35,203 bases of DNA from contig DKLF01000145.1 in the NCBI GenBank assembly GCA_002455655.1, positions 1-35,203 on the forward strand, given 5' to 3'. Position numbers and translations under genes: made by a program. Origin of the DNA: Oscillibacter sp. UBA6647. Its GTDB lineage: Bacteria; Bacillota; Clostridia; Oscillospirales; Oscillospiraceae. Under the pieces are notes generated by a model. It did no database searches. It was not told the origin of the DNA and saw only the letters and a program-made list of their open reading frames with translations. Below are positions 23,978 to 31,749 of the stretch, in pieces. Every line of letters starts with the position of its first letter. Within the stretch, counting starts at the first letter, position 1.

Positions 23978-24240
23978 AAAAGAAAAAGACCCCCGCCTCA
24001 AAGCATCCTTTGAGACGAAAGCCATAACTTCCGCGGTACCACTCAAATTGCGCGCTGTAAAACGCGCCTCTCACAGGCTCCAACAAGCCCTCTGCCTTAA
24101 CGCGGCGACACGGAAAGACCTGTCCCTTTACGGGTTCGCCCTTTCGGCTCGGGAGCCATAGACACTGAAAACGTTTTCCCACCGGCTCGCACCAACCGCC
24201 GGCTCTCTGAAAGGTCTGCGTCTTCGTCCTCTCCGTCACT
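23978..24240 (-). promoter_or_regulatory. T-box riboswitch, methionine specifier, upstream of metYA
   Basis: Read on the minus strand this is a complete T-box leader. Stem I starts with AGTGA (24240 down), has the AGAGAG bulge and GGTTGGTGCGAGCC distal loop, and a specifier loop where GACGC pairs with GTGTC above and GGAG with CTCC below. The codon in the loop is ATG (24157-24159) followed by G, so tRNA-Met should be sensed. The conserved T-box is GAGTGGTACCGCGG (24031-24044), whose TGGT bulge pairs with the tRNA acceptor end. A terminator follows: GTCTCAAAG (24008-24016) with CTTTGAGGC (23995-24003), then a U-tract to 23978. Uncharged tRNA-Met would favour the antiterminator and switch on metY-metA. 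Confidence 0.93.
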
Positions 24241-24270
24241 GCCTTTTATATATACACTATATTGGAAATA

Positions 24271-24298
24271 ATTTTAACACGGTTTTTTGAAATGTCAA
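24271..24298 (-). promoter_or_regulatory. Sigma-A promoter of the T-box-metYA transcript
   Basis: On the minus strand TTGACA (24293-24298) and TAAAAT (24271-24276) are 16 bases apart. Transcription should start near 24264, about 25 bases before T-box Stem I. The strong promoter fits control by termination rather than initiation. Confidence 0.8.
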
Positions 24299-24389
24299 GG
24301 CCCTCTTCCTGCATCCAAGGCCTTCCAAATTGCGGAAAGGCGGGGGTGCGCGGCCCAGTCAGGCTCCGCCCAAGGGGCGAAATCCTTGA

Positions 24390-24419
24390 TTGACGGGGCG
24401 GCGCTGTTTGAAGTATAAT
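24390..24419 (+). promoter_or_regulatory. Sigma-A promoter of the methyltransferase-ecf run
   Basis: TTGACG (24390-24395) and TATAAT (24414-24419) are 18 bases apart, 41 bases before the methyltransferase start. It is divergent from the metYA promoter about 90 bases away. The stretch 24299-24389 between the two shows no other recognisable element. Confidence 0.7.
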
Positions 24420-24459
24420 AACACGATTGAGAACTAAAGGAAAAAACGGAGGAACCACC

Positions 24460-25323
24460 ATGTGGATTGCGGAGAGCTGGCGGGATTATGAATTGCTGGA
24501 CTGCGGCGGCGGCGAAAAGCTGGAGCGCTGGGACAGGCAGCTCTTGGTGCGCCCGGACCCTCAGGCCATCTGGGAGACGGACCGTGCCTATCCCGGCTGG
24601 AAAAAGGCCGACGGGCGGTATCTCCGCTCCCAGACCGGCGGCGGGCATTGGGAAAAAGGAAAGCTGCCGGAGAGCTGGCAGGTGCATTACGGAGAGTTGA
24701 CCTTTCAGGTGAAGCCCATGAACTTCAAGCACACGGGTTTGTTTCCAGAGCAAGCGGTGAACTGGGACTTTGCAATGGAAAAAATTAAAAATGCGGGGCG
24801 GCCCATCCGGGTTTTAAACCTGTTTGCCTATACCGGGGGGGCCACGGTGGCCTGCGCTAAGGCAGGGGCCGAGGTGTGCCATGTGGACGCGGCGAAGGGG
24901 ATGGTGGCATGGGCGAAGGAAAACGCCCGACTCTCCGGCCTTGCGGACGCGCCCATCCGCTGGATTGTGGACGACTGCGCCAAGTTTGTGGAGCGGGAAA
25001 TCCGGCGGGGAAAGACCTACGACGCCATTATTATGGACCCTCCCAGCTATGGCCGAGGCCCCGGCGGCGAAGTTTGGAAGCTGGAAGAAAACCTGTACGA
25101 ATTTGTGAAGCTGTGCGCCGGGGCGCTGTCGGACAAGCCGTTGTTCGTGCTGATTAACTCCTATACCACGGGGCTTGCCCCGTCGGTGCTGGGGTATTTA
25201 TTGGGCATTCTGGTGAAGGAAAAATACGGCGGAAAGTGCGCATGGGATGAGCTGGGCCTTCCCGTGACCAGAACGGGCCTGTATCTTCCCTGCGGCGCCA
25301 CGGGGCGCTGGTGCAGCGAATAA
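24460..25323 (+). CDS. Class I SAM-dependent methyltransferase (RlmI/RlmK-like)
   Basis: This 287-residue protein resembles the COG1092-type 23S rRNA cytosine methyltransferase family but lacks the N-terminal PUA domain of RlmI. The SAM site is RVLNLFAYTGGATVACAKAG (about 116-135), followed by VCHVDAAKGMVAWAKENA and the acidic motif IIMDPPSYGRGPGGE (about 194-208). The N-terminal 90 residues (WRDYELLDCGGGEKLERW) form a small extra domain common to this shorter branch. The ATG at 24460 follows ACGGAGGAA; an upstream in-frame start is less likely. The substrate is probably RNA but is not proven. It is 18 bases upstream of ecfA1. Confidence 0.88.
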   Translation: MWIAESWRDYELLDCGGGEKLERWDRQLLVRPDPQAIWETDRAYPGWKKADGRYLRSQTGGGHWEKGKLPESWQVHYGELTFQVKPMNFKHTGLFPEQAVNWDFAMEKIKNAGRPIRVLNLFAYTGGATVACAKAGAEVCHVDAAKGMVAWAKENARLSGLADAPIRWIVDDCAKFVEREIRRGKTYDAIIMDPPSYGRGPGGEVWKLEENLYEFVKLCAGALSDKPLFVLINSYTTGLAPSVLGYLLGILVKEKYGGKCAWDELGLPVTRTGLYLPCGATGRWCSE

Positions 25324-25341
25324 GGATTGGAAGTAGTAAAG

Positions 25342-26190
25342 ATGTCTACGATTCTTGAAACGGAGCGGCTTCAATACCTCTACCCGGCTGTGGAGGAGGG
25401 GGAGCAGGCAGTGCAGGCCCTTCGGGGTGTGGACCTGAACATTGAAAAAGGCTCCTTTGTGGTGATTCTGGGGCACAACGGCTCCGGGAAATCCACGCTG
25501 GCCAAGACATTCAACGCCATTCTTCTGCCCTCTGCGGGCCGGGTGCTGGTGGAGGGAATGGACACTGCCGACGAGGATCGGCTGTTGGACATCCGCCGCC
25601 GGGTGGGGATGGTGTTTCAAAACCCGGACAACCAGATCGTGTCCAACGTGGTGGAGGAAGACGTGGCCTTTGCGCCGGAAAATCTGGGCGTTCCCACGGC
25701 GGAAATACGCTGCCGGGTGGATGAGGCACTGGGCGCGGTGGGCATGGCGGACTTTGCCCAGCACGCGCCCCATCTTCTTTCCGGCGGGCAGAAGCAGCGC
25801 ATTGCCATCGCGGGGGTGATTGCCATGGAGCCGGACTGCATCGTTCTGGACGAGGCCACTGCCATGCTGGACCCCACAGGCCGGCGGGAGGTACTCTCCA
25901 CCGCCCACAGGCTGAACCGGGAGAAGGGCATCACCGTGGTGCTCATCACCCACCACATGAACGAGGCGGAGGACGCGGACCGGGTGGTGGTGATGAACGA
26001 GGGAGAGCTTGTCATGGACGGTTCGCCCCGGGAGATTTTTGCCCGGGTGGCGGAGCTGAGAAATCTGGGACTGACCGCGCCGGACACGGTGGACCTGCTG
26101 GACCGGCTGCGCCAGGATGGGCTTGACCTGCCGCTGGACGCGATCACCGTGGAGGAATGCGCGGATGCGGTGGCGGCGGCGCTGCGATAA
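25342..26190 (+). CDS. ecfA1: Energy-coupling factor transporter ATPase EcfA1
   Basis: This is one of the two ATPases of the energy-coupling factor (ECF) module that powers vitamin or metal uptake. The 282-residue protein has Walker A GHNGSGKS at 44-51, the Q-loop VGMVFQNPDNQIV typical of EcfA, signature LSGGQKQRIAIAG (about 147-159), Walker B CIVLDEATAMLDP, and the C-terminal extension shared by EcfA proteins. The ATG at 25342 is chosen; a TTG at 25327 would add five residues. The ribosome site is weak. It is followed by ecfA2 and ecfT, the same order as in Bacillus. Confidence 0.95.
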   Translation: MSTILETERLQYLYPAVEEGEQAVQALRGVDLNIEKGSFVVILGHNGSGKSTLAKTFNAILLPSAGRVLVEGMDTADEDRLLDIRRRVGMVFQNPDNQIVSNVVEEDVAFAPENLGVPTAEIRCRVDEALGAVGMADFAQHAPHLLSGGQKQRIAIAGVIAMEPDCIVLDEATAMLDPTGRREVLSTAHRLNREKGITVVLITHHMNEAEDADRVVVMNEGELVMDGSPREIFARVAELRNLGLTAPDTVDLLDRLRQDGLDLPLDAITVEECADAVAAALR

Positions 26191-26213
26191 ACAGGACAGG
26201 AAGGAACGGAGCA

Positions 26214-27080
26214 TTGGAACCGATTTTAAAGGTCATCAATCTGACTCATACCTACGGGATTGGCACGCCCTTTCAGCGCAGCGCGGTGGAAAACATGAGC
26301 TTCGACGTGGCGGACGGTGAATTTTTGGGCGTCATCGGGCACACCGGCTCGGGAAAGTCCACCCTCATTCAGCACCTCAACGGGCTTTTAAGGCCCACCT
26401 CCGGGCAGATTTTGCTGGAGGGGAAGGACATCTGGGCCCAGCCGAAGAAAATCCGGGACGTGCGGTTCCGGGTGGGGCTGGTGTTTCAGTATCCGGAGTA
26501 TCAGTTGTTTGAGGAAACGGTTTATAAGGACATTGCCTTTGGCCCCGCCAATATGGGCAAAACCGGGGACGCGCTGGACCGCTGCGTGCGGGAGGCCGCG
26601 CGGCTGGTGGGCATCCGGGACGACCAGTTGGAAAAGTCTCCCTTTGAGCTTTCCGGCGGGCAGAAGCGCAGGGTGGCGCTGGCGGGGGTGCTGGCCATGG
26701 AGCCGAATGTGTTGATTCTGGACGAGCCTACGGCGGGGCTGGACCCTGCGGGACGGGAAAACCTTCTGGCAAATATCCGGGACTATCACCGGAGCAAAAA
26801 CGGCACGGTCATTATGGTAAGCCACAGCATGGACGAGGTGGCCCGCACGGCGGACCGGGTGCTGGTTTTAAAATCTGCCCGGGTGCTGATGGAGGGAACG
26901 CCGAAGGAGGTCTTTGGCCGGGCGGACGAGCTGCTCTCCGCCGGACTGGATGTGCCCCAGATTACCCGTGTGGCTATGGCGCTGAAAGCCCGGGGCCTTG
27001 CGGTGGACCCTGCGGTTTACACCGTGGAGGATTTGGAGAAGCAGCTTTTGGCCCTGCGAAAGGGGGCGGAGGGATGCTGA
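26214..27080 (+). CDS. ecfA2: Energy-coupling factor transporter ATPase EcfA2
   Basis: This is the second ATPase of the ECF module, forming a heterodimer with EcfA1. In 288 residues Walker A GHTGSGKS is at 42-49, the Q-loop region VGLVFQYPEYQLFEETVYKD is EcfA2-like, the signature is LSGGQKRRVALAG, and Walker B is LILDEPTAGLDP. The likely start is TTG at 26214, preceded by AAGGAACGGAG and matching the conserved N-terminus EPILKVINLTHTYG; the frame extends upstream but overlaps ecfA1. No ATG is available at the conserved N-terminus. The ecfT start overlaps its end by seven bases. Confidence 0.94.
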   Translation: MEPILKVINLTHTYGIGTPFQRSAVENMSFDVADGEFLGVIGHTGSGKSTLIQHLNGLLRPTSGQILLEGKDIWAQPKKIRDVRFRVGLVFQYPEYQLFEETVYKDIAFGPANMGKTGDALDRCVREAARLVGIRDDQLEKSPFELSGGQKRRVALAGVLAMEPNVLILDEPTAGLDPAGRENLLANIRDYHRSKNGTVIMVSHSMDEVARTADRVLVLKSARVLMEGTPKEVFGRADELLSAGLDVPQITRVAMALKARGLAVDPAVYTVEDLEKQLLALRKGAEGC

Positions 27081-27877
27081 AGGATATCACCCTTGGGCAG
27101 TATTTCCCGGGAAACACTGTGGCCCACCGGCTGGACCCCAGAACCAAGCTGCTTTTGACGCTTTTTTATATCGTGGGCCTCTTTGCGGCGGACTCCGTGC
27201 TGACCTACGGAATCATGATTCTTGTGTTTATAGGCTGCGCCCGCATCTCTCAGGTGGGCGCGCGGGCGCTGGTACGGGGCTTGAAGCCGGTGCTGTTCAT
27301 TATTCTGTTCACCGGTATTTTAAATCTGTTCTTCACTCCGGGTGACGATCTGTTCCGGTTTGGCGTGCTTCACGTTTCCCGGGAGGGACTTGCCATAGCG
27401 GTGCGGATGGTGCTGCGCATCATGCTGCTGATTATGGGGACGTTTCTTTTGACTTACACCACCAGCCCCATCCGCCTGACGGACGGATTGGAGCGGTTGA
27501 TGGGCGGACTGAAAAAGGTACGGGTGCCGGTCCACGAGCTGGCGATGATGATGTCCATTGCCCTGCGCTTTATCCCCACGCTGATTGAGGAGACGGATAA
27601 AATCATGTCTGCCCAGAAGGCCCGGGGGGCGGACTTTGAAAGCGGAAACCTGTTTCACAAGGCCAAGGCCCTGATCCCCATTCTGGTGCCGCTGTTTATC
27701 AGCGCCTTTCGCCGGGCGGACGAGCTGGCGGTGGCCATGGAGTGCCGCTGTTACCACGGCGGCGAGGGGCGGACGAAGCTGAACCCCCTGAAATACGCCG
27801 CGCGGGACGTTTGGGCGCTACTTTTGGGCGGCGCGGTGACGGCAGGCGTGATTGTGCTGGGCCGGATTGGATTTTAA
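27074..27877 (+). CDS. ecfT: Energy-coupling factor transporter transmembrane protein EcfT
   Basis: This membrane scaffold links the EcfA ATPases to a substrate-binding S subunit. The 267-residue protein has the N-terminal LDPRTKLLLTLFYIVGLFAADS motif, about five hydrophobic helices, and the two cytoplasmic coupling helices with the ARG-type motifs: QKARGADF (about 184-191) and AMECRCYHGG (about 221-230, where Ala-Arg-Gly is more usual). The ATG has GGGGGCGGAGGG ahead and overlaps ecfA2. No S subunit is encoded here, so this is a shared (group II) module. In Bacillus truA follows directly; here an extra gene is inserted. Confidence 0.95.
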   Translation: MLKDITLGQYFPGNTVAHRLDPRTKLLLTLFYIVGLFAADSVLTYGIMILVFIGCARISQVGARALVRGLKPVLFIILFTGILNLFFTPGDDLFRFGVLHVSREGLAIAVRMVLRIMLLIMGTFLLTYTTSPIRLTDGLERLMGGLKKVRVPVHELAMMMSIALRFIPTLIEETDKIMSAQKARGADFESGNLFHKAKALIPILVPLFISAFRRADELAVAMECRCYHGGEGRTKLNPLKYAARDVWALLLGGAVTAGVIVLGRIGF

Positions 27878-27940
27878 GGAAGTCCCGTGCCTTGCGGAAC
27901 GACCCCCGGAGAACTGAAACGAAGAAAGGAGAGGCTACCC

Positions 27941-28837
27941 ATGCGAGAAAAAAGACTGATTTTCTGGCTTCTTGGGCTGGCGCTTGCGCTGTGCGCCGCG
28001 CTGGCGGGCCTCGTCCTTTTGCAGGGCAGCCGTCTGCGGGCTTTGCGTGAAAACGCCCCGGCGGCGATTTCTTCCCCGCAGGATGGCGCGCCCATATCAA
28101 CCACGCCGGAGAACTCCGCGCACCTGATAAAAGCATTTGAGCTGACCCCTGCCGGGACGGACGAGGCAAAGGGGACGGCGACGGCGGAAATAACCCTGCG
28201 GCTGTGGGAGGACCAAACGGACGCGGCGGTGAAGCTTCTGATTGATGTGGGGGAGAAAACGGTTTCCGTTCCGCTGGTGCGGAGCGCCAACCGGACCTAT
28301 ACCGCGCCTGTGACTCTGGCGCTCCCTGACAAACAGAGCGGAGAGGACACGTCCGTATCACTGACAGTGGAGGTGGAGGAAGGCGGCGTCCTTTCCCGGG
28401 AGAGGCTTTGGGAGTATCCTAATTCGCTGTTTATGACCACGACGTTGCGGGCGGATTTAAAAGAGGGCGGCATGAGCTATGTGCGTAAATCCCTTCCCAC
28501 GCCGGGGGTGGGCCTGATGCGGTTCAACCCGGAGTGCCGCCTCACCGTGATGGACGGGGATGAGAGCTTGGCTATAAAGGATCCGGCCTTTCGGTTATAC
28601 TGCAACGGCGAGCTCATCAAAAGCCTGCCCGCCGTGGAGGATGAGACGGGGCGGAATCTGTATGGCCCCCAATTGTGGGACAATGCGCTGGTGTGCCGAA
28701 ACGGGGACCGGATACGCTTGTCCTTTTCCTGCACCGGGGAGGATGGGCGTTTCTACGAATTTCCGTTGGAAACCGCCCGCATTGCCCATGAACAAGGGGA
28801 AGTGACCTCCCGGCTCATGCCTCCGGCTGTGTCGTGA
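27941..28837 (+). CDS. Unrecognised membrane-anchored protein
   Basis: I do not recognise this 298-residue protein. It starts with basic MREKR, then one hydrophobic helix (about residues 7-27, with no clear lipobox or cleavage site), a Pro/Ser-rich linker (NAPAAISSPQDGAPIS) and a long, strand-rich polar domain with two probable beta-sandwich-like halves (TATAEITLRLW, DTSVSLTVEVEE, CRLTVMDGDESLA, RIRLSFSCTGEDGRFYEF). It is therefore probably anchored in the membrane and faces outward. The ATG at 27941 has AAAGGAGAGG ahead; an in-frame start at 27887 is less likely. It lies between ecfT and truA, which are adjacent in Bacillus. A role in cell envelope or transport is possible but unsupported. 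Confidence 0.75.
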   Translation: MREKRLIFWLLGLALALCAALAGLVLLQGSRLRALRENAPAAISSPQDGAPISTTPENSAHLIKAFELTPAGTDEAKGTATAEITLRLWEDQTDAAVKLLIDVGEKTVSVPLVRSANRTYTAPVTLALPDKQSGEDTSVSLTVEVEEGGVLSRERLWEYPNSLFMTTTLRADLKEGGMSYVRKSLPTPGVGLMRFNPECRLTVMDGDESLAIKDPAFRLYCNGELIKSLPAVEDETGRNLYGPQLWDNALVCRNGDRIRLSFSCTGEDGRFYEFPLETARIAHEQGEVTSRLMPPAVS

Positions 28838-28889
28838 GCGGGAAGGTTCCCCGAAGTGCAGGCCGCTTAGAAGCTGAGGAGGAGAGGTT

Positions 28890-29645
28890 ATGCGAAACAT
28901 TGCGCTGAAGCTGATGTACAACGGCGCTGCCTACCACGGGTGGCAGGTGCAGAAAAACGCCATTTCCGTCTGCGGGACGCTGGAAAAAGCGCTTGCGGAG
29001 GTTTGCGGCGGTCCGGTGCATCTCACCGGCTGCGGACGCACCGACGCGGGGGTCCATGCCGAGCGGTACGTGGCCAATTTCCGCACGGAAAGCCGCATTC
29101 CAACGGACCGGCTGCCCTTTGCCGTGAACACCCACACGCCGCAGGACATCGCCGTGCGGGAGGCGCTTGAGGTGGACATGAAATTCAACGCCATCGGCTC
29201 CTGCATTAAGAAAGAATATACTTACCGCATTTACAATTCTACTTTTAAGAACCCCTTTTACGTAAATCGTGCATATTTTTATCCCAAGCGGCTGGACGAA
29301 GAATTTTTAAGCCGCGCCGCCGGCATGTTTGTGGGGACGCACGACTTTGCGGCAGTCCGGAGTGTGGGGACGGAGACAAAGTCCACCGTCCGCACAATTT
29401 ACTATTGCGACGTATCCCGCAGCGGGGACCTTTTGGAATTAAAGGTCTGCGCCAACGGGTTTTTGTATAATATGGTGCGTGCCATTACGGGGACGGTGCT
29501 CTACGCGGCGGAGGGGAAATTTACCCCGGAGGATATCCCGGCCATTCTCGAAAACCGGGACCGCAGCGCGGCGGGTCCTACGGTTCCGCCGGGCGGACTG
29601 TACCTGACAAAACTTTGGTATGAGGATGAGCGGCTCAATGGCTGA
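28890..29645 (+). CDS. truA: tRNA pseudouridine(38-40) synthase TruA
   Basis: This enzyme makes pseudouridine at positions 38-40 of the tRNA anticodon arm. The 251-residue protein has the N-terminal ALKLMYNGAAYHGWQVQ (about 5-21), the catalytic motif GRTDAGVHAERY with Asp52, KKEYTYRIYNS (about 109-119), and the C-terminal FLYNMVRAITGTVLYAAEGK and PPGGLYLTKLWY. Length is normal. The ATG follows GAGGAGGAGAGG. Its end overlaps the next gene by eight bases, so the two are probably coupled. Confidence 0.97.
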   Translation: MRNIALKLMYNGAAYHGWQVQKNAISVCGTLEKALAEVCGGPVHLTGCGRTDAGVHAERYVANFRTESRIPTDRLPFAVNTHTPQDIAVREALEVDMKFNAIGSCIKKEYTYRIYNSTFKNPFYVNRAYFYPKRLDEEFLSRAAGMFVGTHDFAAVRSVGTETKSTVRTIYYCDVSRSGDLLELKVCANGFLYNMVRAITGTVLYAAEGKFTPEDIPAILENRDRSAAGPTVPPGGLYLTKLWYEDERLNG

Positions 29646-30816
29646 TAAACGGAACGACATCTGGAATGATGACGACGAGGAGGACCGCCCGCCAAGGCAC
29701 CGCCTGCGGGGGTTTCTGGCCTTTTTTTTGTTGCTTGTAGCGGTGCTGGGCGTGGTGCTGGCTGCGGCATGGAGAGATGGCACGGGACTGGACGTTCTGC
29801 GGCGCTATGTTGCCTATGGCAAAAGCGAGGGAGACGGATCCACGGGCTATACTTATGACGCGTCCCACAAAAACCGCTATGCGAAGCTGGGAAATACCCT
29901 TGCGGTTTTGTCGGACACGTCCCTTTCGCTGGTGGACGGAAACGGAAAGACCATCTGGTCCGCGTCGGTGAAAATGGAGGCCCCGGCGCTGATTGCGCAA
30001 GGGGACCGGGCCGTGGCCTATGACGTGGGGGGCACGGAGCTGTACGTATTGGATAAGACCGGACTGGTTTATCAGCTCACCGCAAGCGAGACGGAGCCGT
30101 ACATTGCCGTCGCGCTGAATCAGAGCGGCGAGATGACTGTGACCGCCAAAAAGCAGAGCTATAAAGCTTCTGTCGTCGTCTATGACGCGGCGGGAAACGA
30201 GCTGTTTGAGTTCAGATCGTCGGAGCGCTTTATCTCCGGCGCCTATGCCACCGATGACGGAAAGTATCTGGCGGCTGTGACGCTTGGCCAATCCGGCGGA
30301 GCCTTTGCCTCGGGCCTTGTGCTCTATGACCTGACGGCGCAGGACCCCGTCGCGTCCTGGACCGTGGGCGAGGGGATGTGCTACGAGATGGGGACGGTGA
30401 ACCAAAGTCTGGCGTTGGTCTGCGACGACGGAGTGTATTTCAGCGCCGACGCGCGGGCGCTTTCGGCCTCGTATTCCTATGGCGGCGCTTATCTGCGGGA
30501 ATATGACCTCCATGGCGAGGGCTATGCCGTGTTGCTGTTAAACCGCTATCAATCCGGCAGCGTGGGCCGTCTTGTGACGGTGGGGTCAGACGGACAGGAG
30601 CTTGCATCCCTGAACGTCAGCGACGAAATTTTGAGTGTTTCCGCCGCCGGGCGGTATATCGCGGTGCTGTATACCGATAAGCTGGCGATTTACACGCCGC
30701 AGCTTGAGCAATATGCATCTCTCAACGGCACGGATTACGCCCGAGAGGCGCTGATGGGCGAAGATGGCTCAGCTCTGCTGTTGGCGGCGGAACGTGCGGT
30801 GCGCTTTTTACCATGA
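29638..30816 (+). CDS. DUF5711 family membrane-anchored beta-propeller-like protein
   Basis: This 392-residue protein matches the general look of the DUF5711 family, whose function is unknown. It has an acidic N-terminal cytoplasmic segment (WNDDDEEDRPPRHR), a single membrane helix at about 26-44, then a large outward domain of repeated short strands with turns such as LSLVDGNGKTIWSA, VVVYDAAGNELFEF and LVTVGSDGQELASL. These are spaced like the blades of a beta-propeller. The start ATG at 29638 overlaps the end of truA by eight bases. The following gene is a CvpA protein. A structural or sensing role at the cell surface is a guess. Confidence 0.8.
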   Translation: MADKRNDIWNDDDEEDRPPRHRLRGFLAFFLLLVAVLGVVLAAAWRDGTGLDVLRRYVAYGKSEGDGSTGYTYDASHKNRYAKLGNTLAVLSDTSLSLVDGNGKTIWSASVKMEAPALIAQGDRAVAYDVGGTELYVLDKTGLVYQLTASETEPYIAVALNQSGEMTVTAKKQSYKASVVVYDAAGNELFEFRSSERFISGAYATDDGKYLAAVTLGQSGGAFASGLVLYDLTAQDPVASWTVGEGMCYEMGTVNQSLALVCDDGVYFSADARALSASYSYGGAYLREYDLHGEGYAVLLLNRYQSGSVGRLVTVGSDGQELASLNVSDEILSVSAAGRYIAVLYTDKLAIYTPQLEQYASLNGTDYAREALMGEDGSALLLAAERAVRFLP

Positions 30817-30883
30817 ACGTGCAATTCTGGTCGATATTTCAGCGCGGTTCACAAATTATTTACGAGTGAAGAGGTAGGCAAAG

Positions 30884-31675
30884 TTGAAAACTGCTGTTAT
30901 AATAGACTGTATTCTCGCGGCTTTGCTGCTGGGCTTTTTGATTTACGGCGCGTGGCGTGGCCTGTTTCGCTCTGTGATGGGGCTGGTGATTGTGGTTCTC
31001 GCTTTGACGGGGGCCACCTTTGCGGCCCGGGAGCTGACGCCCATGGCTGTGGATCTGCTTCGGCCTGTGATTGAGTCCGCCATTTCACAGAGAGTAGACG
31101 ACGCAATGAGCGGCGGCGCATCCTCACAGGCGAAGGGCCTGTCCCCGGAGGGGAGCGAGGCCGTGACCCCGGTGCAGCCGGAGCTTCCCACGGAGAGCAT
31201 TGGCGGCGGGTCGTCTGCCGCCGGAAGCGGCGGGGAGGACAGCTCCCTGCTTCGCATACAGGCGGGAGAGTTGCTGCGGCTGATGGGCTGGGATGACACG
31301 CTGACAAAGTCCCTGTCTGATAAAGCGGCGGAAAAAGTCCGGGAAACCGGCGTTTCTCTGGCAATGGCGGTGGCGGACAGTGTGACGGAATCCTTCGTAT
31401 ATATGCTGATTTTCGCCCTGTCCTTCGTGGCGCTGCTGTTGCTGCTTCATTTGGTGGCAAAGGCGCTGGATGTGGCGACAAAGCTGCCGGGCATCCACTT
31501 TATTAACGGGCTGGGCGGCGCGCTCATCGGGTTACTTCAGGGGGCGCTGTTGATTTTTCTGCTTGTTTGGCTGCTGCGCAGCACCCGCGTCTCTTTTGAC
31601 GCGGAGACGGTGGCCCAAACCCATTTATTGCGCTTTTTTGTCTCCAACGGTCCGCTGGACCTGCTTTTCTACTGA
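30884..31675 (+). CDS. CvpA family membrane protein
   Basis: This 263-residue membrane protein belongs to the CvpA family, named for a colicin V production factor in E. coli; its role elsewhere is unclear. Two helices at the N-terminus (IIDCILAALLLGFLIYGAWRG and VMGLVIVVLALTGATFAA) and two near the C-terminus (about 171-193 and 209-231) frame a Gly/Ser/Pro-rich loop of about 45 residues (90-130) that looks disordered. The start is TTG at 30884 with GAGGTAGG ahead; no in-frame ATG lies near the conserved N-terminus. It follows the DUF5711 gene by 67 bases. Confidence 0.85.
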   Translation: MKTAVIIDCILAALLLGFLIYGAWRGLFRSVMGLVIVVLALTGATFAARELTPMAVDLLRPVIESAISQRVDDAMSGGASSQAKGLSPEGSEAVTPVQPELPTESIGGGSSAAGSGGEDSSLLRIQAGELLRLMGWDDTLTKSLSDKAAEKVRETGVSLAMAVADSVTESFVYMLIFALSFVALLLLLHLVAKALDVATKLPGIHFINGLGGALIGLLQGALLIFLLVWLLRSTRVSFDAETVAQTHLLRFFVSNGPLDLLFY

Positions 31676-31749
31676 GCTAACCCGGTTTTCCGCAGTCGGC
31701 GCAGCCTGCGCGGGATTCCGGACATCCACTGTAATTCTGGAGGTATACA

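Noticed and set aside
23943..24239. N-terminal extension of MetY by 99 codons
   Set aside because: This stretch is the T-box leader; its conserved RNA elements and terminator explain it, and MetY proteins start at the ATG at 23942.
30898..30903. TATAAT inside the start of the CvpA gene
   Set aside because: No -35 hexamer at a suitable distance and it lies within the conserved N-terminal coding sequence; probably chance.
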